Shown one piece after another: positions 42,453-50,651 of a DNA stretch of 64,000 nt; position 1 is the first letter of the stretch; every line of letters begins with the position of its first letter. The translations under genes were made by a program, and so were the position numbers. Source of the DNA: Variovorax sp. (GTDB taxonomy: Bacteria; Pseudomonadota; Gammaproteobacteria; Burkholderiales; Burkholderiaceae_C); assembly GCA_017744285.1 (NCBI GenBank), contig JAGIBP010000007.1:55264-119263 (forward strand). Direction: 5' to 3'. The notes under the pieces were generated by a model. That model was not told where the DNA came from, did no database searches, and saw nothing but the letters and a program-made list of their open reading frames with translations.

Positions 42453-43127
42453 TCAGGCGAGCGCGGTGGCGGGCGGCGCCGCCCCCGCGATCTGTCGCAG
42501 CGCGCGTTCGAAGACTTCGACCGGCTGGCCGCCCGAGATCAGGTGCTTGTTGTCGATGATGATGGCCGGCACCGAATGGATGCCGGCCTCGGTATAGAGG
42601 CGCTCGCGGGCGCGGGTTTCGGCGGCGAACTCGTTGCTCGCCAGGATCTCGCGGGCGCGCTGCGGATCGAGCCCGGCCTCGGTCGCGAGACGCACCAGCA
42701 CCTCGGGGTCCGACGGGTTCTCGCCATCCGTGTGGCAGGCCTTGAGCAGCGCCTTCTTCAGGGCGACCTGCTTGGTCACGTCCTCGCGCTCGGCCCAGTG
42801 CATCAGGCGGTGCGCGTCGAAGGTGTTGTAGATGCGCGCGCGCCCTTCGGGCCGGAACGTGAAGCCCACGGCCGCGCCGCGCGCGCGGATCGCCTCGCGC
42901 GCCTGCGCCTGCTGCTCGCGCGTGCTGCCGTACTTCTGGTTCAGGTGCTCGAAGGCGTCCTGGCCTTCGCGCGGCATGTCCGGGTTCAGCTCGAAAGGCT
43001 GGAAGCGCAGTTCGGCCGTGATCTCGGGCGCGAGGTTCTTCAGGGCGGCTTCGAGCGCGCCAAGGCCGACGGCGCACCAGGGGCACGAGACGTCGGACAC
43101 GAAATCGATGTGGAGTCGGGTAGGCAT
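42453..43127 (-). CDS. DsbA-family oxidoreductase (FrnE/HCCA isomerase-like)
   Basis: A 224-residue cytosolic protein with a DsbA thioredoxin fold (FrnE, 2-hydroxychromene-2-carboxylate isomerase-like). The active-site pattern SDVSCPWCAVG (C-x2-C, about residues 15-18) and the cis-proline loop GIHSVPAIIID (about 180) are present, with the helical insert FELNPDMPREGQDAFEHL. Family members act in polyketide or aromatic metabolism or as disulfide reductases. It is the last gene of the leftward qui/pca set, 90 bases below pcaD; a role there is possible but unproven. An ATG three codons earlier (43136) is an alternative start. Confidence 0.82.
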   Translation of the reverse strand: MPTRLHIDFVSDVSCPWCAVGLGALEAALKNLAPEITAELRFQPFELNPDMPREGQDAFEHLNQKYGSTREQQAQAREAIRARGAAVGFTFRPEGRARIYNTFDAHRLMHWAEREDVTKQVALKKALLKACHTDGENPSDPEVLVRLATEAGLDPQRAREILASNEFAAETRARERLYTEAGIHSVPAIIIDNKHLISGGQPVEVFERALRQIAGAAPPATALA

Positions 43128-43216
43128 GGCCCGCATGATGAGGCCGCGCGCCGATCCTTCGGCGCCGCGCGGCCGATTCCCCCCACGGGGCCTACGTCAT
43201 CGCCCCCCGCGAGCGG

Positions 43217-43981
43217 TCAGAGGCTGCGCCAGAAATCCACCAGCATCTGGCTGAACTCCACCGGCCGCTCCACCGCGCTCAGGTGCGCCGCGTCGATGGC
43301 GGCGAGCCGCGCGCCGGGGATGGCCTGCGCCATCGCTTCGGACATCGCGGGCGGCGTCGCTTCGTCGCGCGCCCCGGCGATCACCAGCGTGGGCACGGCG
43401 ATGGCGCGGTTGCCCTCGCGGAAATCGATCGCGGCGACCGCCTTGCAGCTCTCGATGTAGCCGGCGGCATCGGTGGCCACCAGCGTATCGGTGAGCTGGC
43501 GCGCGGCCTGCGCACCTTCGGGCGTGGAAACGAACTCGGGCGTGAGCCAGCGCGCCACCGCCCCGGCCGCGATCGCTGCGACGCCCTGCGCCTGCACCGT
43601 GTCCACGCGCGCGCGCCAGGGCGCGGGGTCGGCATAGTGCGCGGACGAATTCGCGATCACGACGCTCCTGAGCAGTTCCGGATGCTTCGGCGCCAGCGCC
43701 TGGGCGGTCATGCCGCCCATCGAGAGGCCGACGAAGTGCACCGGCTCGCCGCCCGCTTCGCGCGCGATCAGCGCGGCCGCGTCGTCGGCGAGCGTCTGCA
43801 GGGTGAACGGGCCGGCCACGACTTCGGAACGTCCGTGGTTGCGGTGGTCGTAGCGCAGCACCGTGTGGGCGCGGGCGAGCTGCTCGGCCACGCCGTCCCA
43901 CATGTGCAGGTCACAGCCGAGCGCGTGGCTCAGCACGACGATCGGGCCGTTGCCTTCGCGGACGACATTCAGGTGAATCAT
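43217..43981 (-). CDS. pcaD: 3-oxoadipate enol-lactonase
   Basis: A 254-residue alpha/beta hydrolase that opens 3-oxoadipate enol-lactone to 3-oxoadipate in the protocatechuate branch of the beta-ketoadipate pathway. The oxyanion region is VVLSHALGCDLHMWD (about 15-29), the nucleophile elbow GLSMGGMT (Ser near 95), the acid in AGARDEATPP (Asp near 205) and the histidine in DAAHLSAVERP (near 233). Adjacency to pcaB supports the pathway assignment. There is a 107-base gap from pcaB, so it may have its own translation signals; the whole set is transcribed leftwards from 47987. Confidence 0.88.
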   Translation of the reverse strand: MIHLNVVREGNGPIVVLSHALGCDLHMWDGVAEQLARAHTVLRYDHRNHGRSEVVAGPFTLQTLADDAAALIAREAGGEPVHFVGLSMGGMTAQALAPKHPELLRSVVIANSSAHYADPAPWRARVDTVQAQGVAAIAAGAVARWLTPEFVSTPEGAQAARQLTDTLVATDAAGYIESCKAVAAIDFREGNRAIAVPTLVIAGARDEATPPAMSEAMAQAIPGARLAAIDAAHLSAVERPVEFSQMLVDFWRSL

Positions 43982-44088
43982 GGGAGTGTGTTTCCTTTCG
44001 TAGACGAGCGGCCGCCCCGCTCACCGGCGAGATGGCGAGAACCGGCCTGTGTCGCGCGGGAGGCCCGTGGGCGAGGTACAGGAGAAGG

Positions 44089-45300
44089 TCATGGGGCGGC
44101 GTGGCGTGGATGGAGTTGGGCTTGCAGCGCAAGGGCCTGCGCCAGCGCCGTCTCGCCGGCCGCACCGGCCAGCGCCGGATCGAACCATTCGTCGGCGGCG
44201 GTGCCGGGAAGTTCGGCGCGCAAGCGATCGATATTGGAACGCATCCGCGCAGCGTCCACCTGCAGGCCCGGCAAAGCCCCTGCAAGCGCGCGCACGCTGC
44301 CGTGGGCCGAGATCAGCAACTGCGGCCATTCGGCGAGTTCGGCCTGCCAGGCGCCGAGCGCGCGCTCGTGCTCCTGGGGCATCGCCTGCAAGAGGGCCGC
44401 CGCCCGCTGCGGCGCTCGCCCGGCGGCGGCGAGCGCGACCATCGAGGCCACCGGGTTGCGCTTGTGCGGCATCGCCGACGCGCCGCCCCGGCCGGTCTCG
44501 CCGGGCTCGGCGAGTTCGCCCACTTCGTACTGGGCCATGAGCGAGATGTCCTTCGCGATCTTGCCGAGGCTGCCGGCCATGATCGCGAACTCGCAGCCGA
44601 GCGCCACCCACTCGTCGCGCTGCGTGTGCCAGGCCGCGCCCGCCTCGCGCAGTCCCAGGGCCTCGGCCATGTGGCGGCGCACCTGCGGCCCCTGCCCTTT
44701 CATTTGCGCGAGCGTGCCCACCGCGCCGCCGAGCTGCACCTGCAGCGCGCGGGCCGCGGCCTGCGCGATGCGCGCGCGGCTGCGCACCAGCGGCGCGGCC
44801 CAGCCGACGCACTTGAGGCCGAAGCTCGTGACCGACGCCGGCTGCATCAGCGTGCGCGCGAGGACGGGCGTGGCCGCATGCGCCTCGGCATGGCCCAGCA
44901 GGGCCTGCACCACGCGGACGAGGTCGGCGTCGATCAGCGACACCGCCTCGCGCGTGACGAGCGCCATCGCGGTGTCGATCACGTCCTGGCTGGTGCTGCC
45001 GAAATGCACATAGCGCTCGGCCTCGGGGTTGAAGAGCGCCACCGCCTCCTGCAGGCTCTTGACGAGCGGGATCGCGATGCTGCCGGCCCGGCCGCTGTCG
45101 CGCACGATCTTCGCCACGTCGAACAGCTCGACCTTGCAGCTCCCGACGATGGAATGCGCGGCCGATTTGGGGATCAGCCCGACCTGCGCCTGGGCCCGCG
45201 CCAGCGCGGCCTCGAAGCGCAGCATGGCGTCGACGAAGCGGTGGTCGCTGAAGGCCGCCAGCGTTTCGGACGTGGAGAGAAAGCCCTCGAAGACGCTCAT
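44089..45300 (-). CDS. pcaB: 3-carboxy-cis,cis-muconate cycloisomerase
   Basis: A 403-residue member of the fumarase/aspartase superfamily that lactonises 3-carboxy-cis,cis-muconate from protocatechuate. Superfamily signatures are intact: HFGSTSQDVIDTA (about residue 98), LARTLMQPASVTSFGLK (about 150) and the mobile loop GRGGASAMPHKRNPVAS (about 275), whose serine is the catalytic base. The length suits bacterial PcaB, which is shorter than adenylosuccinate lyases. It is followed by pcaD and preceded after 17 bases by an AroE-like gene. The ring-cleavage genes pcaGH that make its substrate are not in the window. Confidence 0.92.
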   Translation of the reverse strand: MSVFEGFLSTSETLAAFSDHRFVDAMLRFEAALARAQAQVGLIPKSAAHSIVGSCKVELFDVAKIVRDSGRAGSIAIPLVKSLQEAVALFNPEAERYVHFGSTSQDVIDTAMALVTREAVSLIDADLVRVVQALLGHAEAHAATPVLARTLMQPASVTSFGLKCVGWAAPLVRSRARIAQAAARALQVQLGGAVGTLAQMKGQGPQVRRHMAEALGLREAGAAWHTQRDEWVALGCEFAIMAGSLGKIAKDISLMAQYEVGELAEPGETGRGGASAMPHKRNPVASMVALAAAGRAPQRAAALLQAMPQEHERALGAWQAELAEWPQLLISAHGSVRALAGALPGLQVDAARMRSNIDRLRAELPGTAADEWFDPALAGAAGETALAQALALQAQLHPRHAAP

Positions 45301-45317
45301 GGCGACCTGCGCTTCAT

Positions 45318-46151
45318 TCAGTAGGCCAGGGTCGCAACAGACCGCAGTTCTTCGGCGGTGGCGGTGCCGTAGCCGAAGAACTCGAGGTACGCGGGGATCA
45401 TCTCGAACAGCATGTCGGTGCCGACCTGCACCGCGCAGCCCTTGTCCTTCGCGGCGCGCAGCAGCGGCGTGTACTCGCTCTTCATCACCACTTCGCCCAC
45501 GAAGGTGGTCGGCGCGATGCGGTCGATCTCGAAGGGCAGCGGATCGCCCTCCTTCATGCCCAGCGGCGTGGCGTTGACGACCAGGTCGAAGCCCGTCGGG
45601 TCATTCGAGCCGGTGGTGACGCCAAGCTTCGGGTAGTGCGTGCGCAGCCGCCCCGCGAGCGCCTCGGCCGAGGCTGCGCTGACGTCATAGAGCGCCATCT
45701 CCGCCACGCCCGCCGCGGCCAGCGAGGCCGCGATGGCCGAACCCACGCCGCCGCTGCCCGACACCAGCACGCGCGCGCCGCCGAGGGCGCGGCCCTTGCG
45801 CTGCACGCCGCGAACGAAGCCGGCGCCGTCGAACTGGTCGCCGACGAGCTTGCCGTCGGCCTGCTTGAGCACGGCGTTGCAGGCGCCGGCGATCATGGCG
45901 GTGGGTGTGACTTCGTCCACCAGCGACATCGTCGTGATCTTGTGCGGCATGGTGACCAGCGCGCCGCGGATGTTGGTGAGCTTGAACAGCTGCGCGAACA
46001 CCTCCGGATAGTCCTCGGCCTTTACGCCCATCGGCATCACGACGGCATCGATGCCCTGCTTGTCGAACCAGGGGTTGTAGATCATGGGCGCCTTGAAGCT
46101 CTCGGTCGGATAGCCGAGATGGGCGATGAGGGTGGTCTTGCCGGAAATCAT
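45318..46151 (-). CDS. Shikimate/quinate dehydrogenase paralogue, first copy, variant active site
   Basis: A 277-residue AroE-family NAD(P)-dependent dehydrogenase. The catalytic lysine is in GALVTMPHKITTM (about residue 68) and the aspartate in GDQFDGAGF (about 105); the nucleotide loop is VLVSGSGGVGSAIA (about 125-138). The shikimate-carboxylate serines of the usual H-S-L-S-P are missing: this region reads YPTESFKAP. The canonical N-T-D-G is Q-F-D-G. The protein therefore belongs to a diverged, probably catabolic AroE branch rather than the biosynthetic enzyme. It lies in an operon with a dehydroshikimate dehydratase-like gene and pcaB, suggesting oxidation of shikimate, quinate or an analogue. 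Confidence 0.8.
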   Translation of the reverse strand: MISGKTTLIAHLGYPTESFKAPMIYNPWFDKQGIDAVVMPMGVKAEDYPEVFAQLFKLTNIRGALVTMPHKITTMSLVDEVTPTAMIAGACNAVLKQADGKLVGDQFDGAGFVRGVQRKGRALGGARVLVSGSGGVGSAIAASLAAAGVAEMALYDVSAASAEALAGRLRTHYPKLGVTTGSNDPTGFDLVVNATPLGMKEGDPLPFEIDRIAPTTFVGEVVMKSEYTPLLRAAKDKGCAVQVGTDMLFEMIPAYLEFFGYGTATAEELRSVATLAY

Positions 46152-46197
46152 TGCAGCAGTTCTTTCAGTTTCAGCGCGAGGCGCCCGAGGGGTTTGT

Positions 46198-47052
46198 TCA
46201 TGACCCGACGTGCGACTCGCTGAGCCAGCGCGCGCTCTTCATCGCGCGCTCGCCGACCACCATGGGGTCGGAGTTGACGTAGTCGTCGTTGAACACCTCG
46301 AAGGTGTAGTGGCCGCGGTAGCCCTTGTCCTCCAGCAGTTGCACGAGGTCGCGCACGTCGTGCAGGCCCTCGCCCGGGAACAGGCGCTGGTGGCGCGCAA
46401 GCTCGATCATGTCGGACTGGCTCTCGCTGTACTCGAAGAAGTAGTCCGCCAGCTGCACGAGGAAGATCTTCTCGACCGGTACCTCGGCCAGTTGCGCGAG
46501 CGTCTCGGGTGTGTCGTCGCCGTGCACCGACATGTGGAAGAAGTCGAGGTTGAGCCCGACGTTCTCGCGGTCGCAGCGCCGCACGATGTCCCAGGCCTGG
46601 TACCAGCGGTTGGTGTGCCGGCCCCACGACAGCGCCTCGTAGCAGATGCGGATGCCCAGCGGCGTGGCGAGCGTCGCGAGCGTGCGCAGGTCCTCCGCGG
46701 CGCGGTCGGGGTCGTCGATGGCCAGCGGCGAGGTCGTCGAGCAGCACAGCAGCAAGTCGGTGCCGACCAGCGCCATCTGGCGCAGCTGCTCGCGCGCCAT
46801 CTCGAGCCGGTGCGGCCGCATCGCGTCGGGCGCGCATTCGAAGTCGCGCAGGGGCTGGAAGTCGGTCACCTTGAGGCCGCTTTGCCGCACGAGCTGCGCC
46901 GCCTTGTCGACGCCGGCCGGGTGGTTGATCAGGTCGCGCGCCCAGAGCTCGACGCCGGCGAACCCGGCCGCCTTCATGCATTCGAGCTTGTGGCCCAGCT
47001 CGCCGCCCATGGTGACGGTGTTGAAGCCGAAGCGGTCGAGGGCGATGGCCAT
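46198..47052 (-). CDS. 3-dehydroshikimate dehydratase-like TIM-barrel protein
   Basis: A 284-residue xylose-isomerase-like TIM-barrel protein (sugar phosphate isomerase/epimerase superfamily). Metal-site residues typical of the fold are visible: Glu in ICYEALSWGRH (about 138), Asp and His in NLDFFHMSVHGDD (about 171-178), and Glu in YTFEVFNDDYV (about 251). Between two AroE paralogues and pcaB, the best role is conversion of 3-dehydroshikimate to protocatechuate (QuiC/AsbF type). A hydroxypyruvate isomerase or another epimerase cannot be excluded from sequence alone. It starts 11 bases after the end of the upstream AroE-like gene. Confidence 0.75.
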   Translation of the reverse strand: MAIALDRFGFNTVTMGGELGHKLECMKAAGFAGVELWARDLINHPAGVDKAAQLVRQSGLKVTDFQPLRDFECAPDAMRPHRLEMAREQLRQMALVGTDLLLCCSTTSPLAIDDPDRAAEDLRTLATLATPLGIRICYEALSWGRHTNRWYQAWDIVRRCDRENVGLNLDFFHMSVHGDDTPETLAQLAEVPVEKIFLVQLADYFFEYSESQSDMIELARHQRLFPGEGLHDVRDLVQLLEDKGYRGHYTFEVFNDDYVNSDPMVVGERAMKSARWLSESHVGS

Positions 47053-47063
47053 GAAGATCCCTG

Positions 47064-47987
47064 TCAGGCCACGCTGGCCGAGTGATAGCGCAAGGGGCGA
47101 CGGATCTCGTCGGCCATCGAGGCCGGGTAGATCAGCTCGCGCAGGAAGTCCGCGTCGTGGCGCACCGCATTCGCCGCTTCCTTGTGGCCGAAGAAATCGA
47201 GGTAATGCGGCATCTGCTGGATCAGCATCTCGAAGCCGGCCTGCGCGTTGAGGCCGCGTTCGCGGGCCGCGCGCACCAGGGGCGTGGGCTGGCCGCGCAG
47301 CAGGATGTCGAACAGCGCGGCGTGAGAATCCATGCGCGCGACATCCACGGGCATCGGGTCCTCCGGCTTGAGGCCGAGCGAGGTGCCGTTGATCACCAGG
47401 TCATAGCCCGCCGGGTCGTTGCTCTCGACCGCGACGGTGGTCGCGTCGAAGAAGGCATCGAGCTTGGCCGCCACACCCGCCGCCTTGCCGGCCGCGATGT
47501 CGTAGAAGGCGATGTGCTCGGCGCCATTGACCGTGCCGCCCTCGGCCAGCGCGACGCCGATCGCCGCCGCGCTCACGCCGGCCCCGATGATCAGCACACG
47601 CTTGCCGCGGAACGGGATGTTGTAGCGGTCGAGCGCGCCGATCAGGCCCTCGCCGTCGAACAGGTCGCCTTCGAGCTCACCGTTCTCGATGCGGCGCACC
47701 ACGTTGGCCGAGCCCGCCACGCGCCCGAACAACCCGCAGCCATCGAGCAGGTCGACCAGCGAGGGCTTGTGCGGCGGCGCGATCACCATGCCGCGCACAT
47801 TGCGCGCCAGGAACGCCGCCTTCACGAAGACGGCGAGGTCGCGCCGCCCGACCTGCACGGGCGCCATCACGGCGTCGATGCCGCAACGCTCGAAGACCGC
47901 GTTGAACATGCGCGGAAGCCGCACGTTCGTGACCGGGTCCCCCGGAAGGAGATAGAGGGAGGTGCTGCCGACGATGGAGGGGAACAT
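47064..47987 (-). CDS. Shikimate/quinate dehydrogenase paralogue, second copy, variant active site
   Basis: A 307-residue AroE-family protein and first gene of the leftward operon. The catalytic lysine is in GMVIAPPHKPSLV (about 72) and the aspartate in GDLFDGEGL (about 109), with the nucleotide loop VLIIGAGVSAAAIG (about 130). As in the other copy, the serine pair of H-S-L-S-P is absent (DPVTNVRLP), and N-T-D-G has become L-F-D-G. A C-terminal extension of about 25 residues (ELIYPASMADEIRRPLRY) is unusual. With its sister it may oxidise different stereoisomers or substrates (quinate, shikimate). ATG 47987 faces an IclR operator and the divergent IclR gene. Confidence 0.8.
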   Translation of the reverse strand: MFPSIVGSTSLYLLPGDPVTNVRLPRMFNAVFERCGIDAVMAPVQVGRRDLAVFVKAAFLARNVRGMVIAPPHKPSLVDLLDGCGLFGRVAGSANVVRRIENGELEGDLFDGEGLIGALDRYNIPFRGKRVLIIGAGVSAAAIGVALAEGGTVNGAEHIAFYDIAAGKAAGVAAKLDAFFDATTVAVESNDPAGYDLVINGTSLGLKPEDPMPVDVARMDSHAALFDILLRGQPTPLVRAARERGLNAQAGFEMLIQQMPHYLDFFGHKEAANAVRHDADFLRELIYPASMADEIRRPLRYHSASVA

Positions 47988-48097
47988 ACGGGGTCTCGCT
48001 TCAAGGTTGTTCGACTATCGACCGAATCACCGAGGAAGCGCCGCTAATGTAGCGGCGCGGTTCCCTCGGGCGCTGCAAGACAAGAGTGTACGAACAC

Positions 48098-48132
48098 GAT
48101 GATCGAACTACACTGATCGATCATCGAACGAT
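48098..48132. promoter_or_regulatory. IclR operator between the qui/pca operon and its regulator
   Basis: The 18-base sequence GATCGATCATCGAACGAT at 48115-48132 recurs exactly at 50532-50549. Its arms GATCG and CGAT(T/C) are an inverted repeat about nine bases apart. A related copy, GATGATCGAAC at 48098-48108, lies 21 bases (two helical turns) before GATCATCGAAC at 48119-48129. Palindrome plus a phased direct repeat is the layout known for PcaU/PobR-type IclR operators. Confidence 0.72.
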
Positions 48133-48155
48133 TTCAGGGTTTGTCCCAGAACCTC

Positions 48156-48950
48156 ATGGAGCGCATGGATCTCGAAACCTCCCCCGCACCGCCCGGGCTC
48201 GACAAGCGCGACTGGATCGCCGGGCTCGAACGCGGCGTTTCCATCATCGAGGCCTTCGACGACGCGCATCCGCGCATGACCGCGAGCGAGGCCGGCCAGC
48301 GCACCGGCATGACGCGCACCGCCGCGCGGCGCTACCTGCTCACGCTGCAGCACATGGGCTACGTGGCAAGCGACGGCAAGCTCTTCTGGCTCACGCCGCG
48401 CGTGCTGCGGCTGGGGCAGTCGTACCTCGAATCGGCGCGGCTGCCGCGCATCGTGCAGCCTTTCCTGCAGCGCGTGGCGGCCGGCACCCACGAGATCGCC
48501 TATCTCAGCGTGATGGACGGCGACGAGGTGGTCTACATCGCGCGCAACGGGCCCAACCGCAGCATGAGCACCGGCTACGTGCTCGGCGCGCGGGTGCCGG
48601 CGCAGGTGACGGCGTCCGGCATGCTGATGCTCGCGATGCGCAGCGACGAGGAGCGCGCCGCGTGGCTCCAGGCGCACGAGCTGGCGGTCTTCACCTCGCA
48701 CACCATTGCGAGCAAGGAACGCATGAAGCTCGAACTGGCCCGCATCCGCGCCCAGGGCTGGGCGCTCTCGGAGCAGCAGCTCGACCTGAATTCGCGCGGC
48801 ATCGCGGTGCCGCTGCGCGACCGCCACGGCGAGCTGGTCGGCGCGCTCAACGTGACCATGCCGATGGGTCATGAAAGCAGCGAGGACGCGGTCGCCCGCG
48901 TCCTCCCGGTCTTGCGCGAGACCGCGCAAGCCATGCGGAACCTCATCTGA
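48156..48950 (+). CDS. IclR-family activator/repressor of the qui/pca locus (PcaR/PcaU-like)
   Basis: A regulator of about 264 residues with an N-terminal winged helix (GVSIIEAFDDAHPRMTASEAGQRTGMTRTAARRYLLTLQ, split over about 25-65) and a C-terminal effector domain (AAGTHEIAYLSVMDGDEVVYIAR and the end GALNVTMPMG). The DWIAGLERGVSII opening is typical of PcaR/PcaU/PobR proteins that respond to protocatechuate or 4-hydroxybenzoate. ATG 48156 is preferred; TTG 48141 (five residues longer) and ATG 48165 are alternatives. It is divergent from the aroE/quiC/pcaBD operon, and its predicted operator also occurs before the MHS transporter. Confidence 0.88.
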   Translation: MERMDLETSPAPPGLDKRDWIAGLERGVSIIEAFDDAHPRMTASEAGQRTGMTRTAARRYLLTLQHMGYVASDGKLFWLTPRVLRLGQSYLESARLPRIVQPFLQRVAAGTHEIAYLSVMDGDEVVYIARNGPNRSMSTGYVLGARVPAQVTASGMLMLAMRSDEERAAWLQAHELAVFTSHTIASKERMKLELARIRAQGWALSEQQLDLNSRGIAVPLRDRHGELVGALNVTMPMGHESSEDAVARVLPVLRETAQAMRNLI

Positions 48951-48956
48951 CCGGCC

Positions 48957-50372
48957 TCAGGCCACCGCCTTCGTGAGCGAGGCGTCGGCGAGCGTCTGGG
49001 CACGCAGGCGGTCGTATTCCTGCTTGGGCACCGGCACCGCATTCGGCTTGCCGAGGTCGTTGAGGTGGATGCGGAAGGTTTCGCGGGCGCTCAGCACGGC
49101 GATGGCGGCAACGGCCGTGATGCCGAGGGCCAGCGCGCCGATCACCAGCGGGATGTTGGCGGCGCCGGGAGGCGCGACCGCCACGAACAGCGCCGGCAGC
49201 ATCGCGGTCACGGCGGTGCCGATGTTCTGCGAGATCGCCATCGCCGAGCAGCGGGTGCGGGTCGGGAACAGCTCGGGGTAGAAGCTCGGGAAGACCGCGT
49301 TGTAGCCCTGGTAGACCACGCCCCACATCAAGAGCGACATCACGATCGCCAGCGGCACGTTGTGGATGCTGATCGCGTACAGGTAGCCGAACGACAGCAG
49401 ACCGGCGCCGAGCGACCCGATCACCATCGGCGGCTTGCGGCCGATGCGGTCCGAGAGGTTGCCCACCATCGGAATGACGACCACCGCGACGATGTTGCCG
49501 AGCACCGGGATCCACAGGTAGACGTCCTTCTGGAAGCCGATGCCGTAGGCCGGCTGCACCGCGTAGGCCGCGCCGAAGACGGTGGCGACCACGGGGATGA
49601 CGTTCATCAGCGAGGCGCACACCACGCGCACCATGTCGCCCCAGCTCTGGGTGAAAGCCTCGATGATCGGCGCCTTCGGCACGGCCGCGCCCTGCACCGC
49701 CTCCTGGGTGAAGGCCGGCGTCTCGTCCACTTCGCGGCGGATGATGTAGCCGGCCACGATCACGACGAAGCTCAGCAGGAACGGGATGCGCCAGCCCCAG
49801 CTCAGGAAGGCCTCGTCGGCCATGTAGTGCGCGAGCGGCAGGAAGACCGCGGCCGCCAGGATCTGGCCGGCCTGCACGCCCTGCAGCGTGAAGCTCGCGA
49901 AGAAGCCGCGGCGCCCGAAGGGCGCGTGCTCCAGGATCATCGAGCTCGCGCCCGAGATCTCGCCCGCCACCGCGAAGCCCTGGATCAGCCGCAGGACCAC
50001 CAGCAGCGCCGGCGCCCACAATCCCACCTGCGCGTAGGTCGGCAGCAGGCCCACCGCGATCGTCGAGAAGCCCATGAGGAACATGCAGATCAGCAGCATG
50101 TTCTTGCGCCCGCGCGTGTCGCCCAGGTGGCCGAGCACGAAGGCGCCGATGGGGCGCGCGACATAGCCGACCCCGTAGGTGGCCAGCGACGCGATGATCG
50201 CGATCGCGGGATTGCCTTTTGGAAAGAAGATCTGGGGGAAGATCAGCGACGCGGCTGTCGCGTAGATGAAGAAGTCGTAGTACTCCAGCGCCGAGCCGAT
50301 CCAGCCGCTGGCGGCGGCCTTCTTCGACTGGTGTCGGCCTTTCGGCTCCGAAGTCTGGGGGATGCTGCTCAT
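48957..50372 (-). CDS. MHS-family MFS transporter, probable aromatic-acid or shikimate importer
   Basis: A 471-residue, 12-helix symporter of the MHS branch: GWIGSALEYYDFFIYATAASLIFP (first helix), the loop FVLGHLGDTRGRKNML, LRLIQGFAVAGEISGASS and the internal repeat VGNLSDRIGRKPPM. It is related to ShiA and similar carboxylate importers. It carries the same 18-base IclR operator as the qui/pca operon upstream of its start, so its cargo is probably shikimate, quinate or protocatechuate. I chose ATG 50372 (MSSIPQT) because GGAGAGA precedes it; a longer reading runs through the operator region. It is convergent with the IclR gene (6-base gap). Confidence 0.88.
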   Translation of the reverse strand: MSSIPQTSEPKGRHQSKKAAASGWIGSALEYYDFFIYATAASLIFPQIFFPKGNPAIAIIASLATYGVGYVARPIGAFVLGHLGDTRGRKNMLLICMFLMGFSTIAVGLLPTYAQVGLWAPALLVVLRLIQGFAVAGEISGASSMILEHAPFGRRGFFASFTLQGVQAGQILAAAVFLPLAHYMADEAFLSWGWRIPFLLSFVVIVAGYIIRREVDETPAFTQEAVQGAAVPKAPIIEAFTQSWGDMVRVVCASLMNVIPVVATVFGAAYAVQPAYGIGFQKDVYLWIPVLGNIVAVVVIPMVGNLSDRIGRKPPMVIGSLGAGLLSFGYLYAISIHNVPLAIVMSLLMWGVVYQGYNAVFPSFYPELFPTRTRCSAMAISQNIGTAVTAMLPALFVAVAPPGAANIPLVIGALALGITAVAAIAVLSARETFRIHLNDLGKPNAVPVPKQEYDRLRAQTLADASLTKAVA

Positions 50373-50531
50373 TTGTCTCTCCGAGGGGTCGAGGGGTTGG
50401 CGGACGGGGCCGGTCTCGCCGATTTCGTACGGTGATCGCGCAACTTGGGAGGCCCGCAGCGCAATGTAGTGCGGCAGCCCCCTTCGGGAATAGCAAAACC
50501 CGATCCACAAGGGCGATAGCCGAACCTGAGC

Positions 50532-50550
50532 GATCGATCATCGAACGATC
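50532..50550. promoter_or_regulatory. Second IclR operator, MHS transporter / PfkB divergent promoter
   Basis: GATCGATCATCGAACGATC, with perfect five-base arms GATCG/CGATC nine bases apart, repeats the 18-base core found at 48115-48132. It lies between the leftward transporter (start 50372) and the rightward PfkB kinase (start 50652), so the IclR regulator at 48156 probably controls the transporter and possibly the kinase too. Confidence 0.7.
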
Positions 50551-50651
50551 CCCGGGTTTCCACCCAACCCTCCCGGCCGCGGCACCCTTCTTGCGCGCCG
50601 AGCCCGCTGCTCCTACGATCGCCGCCCCTGCCTTCCTCACGATTGCTGCCC

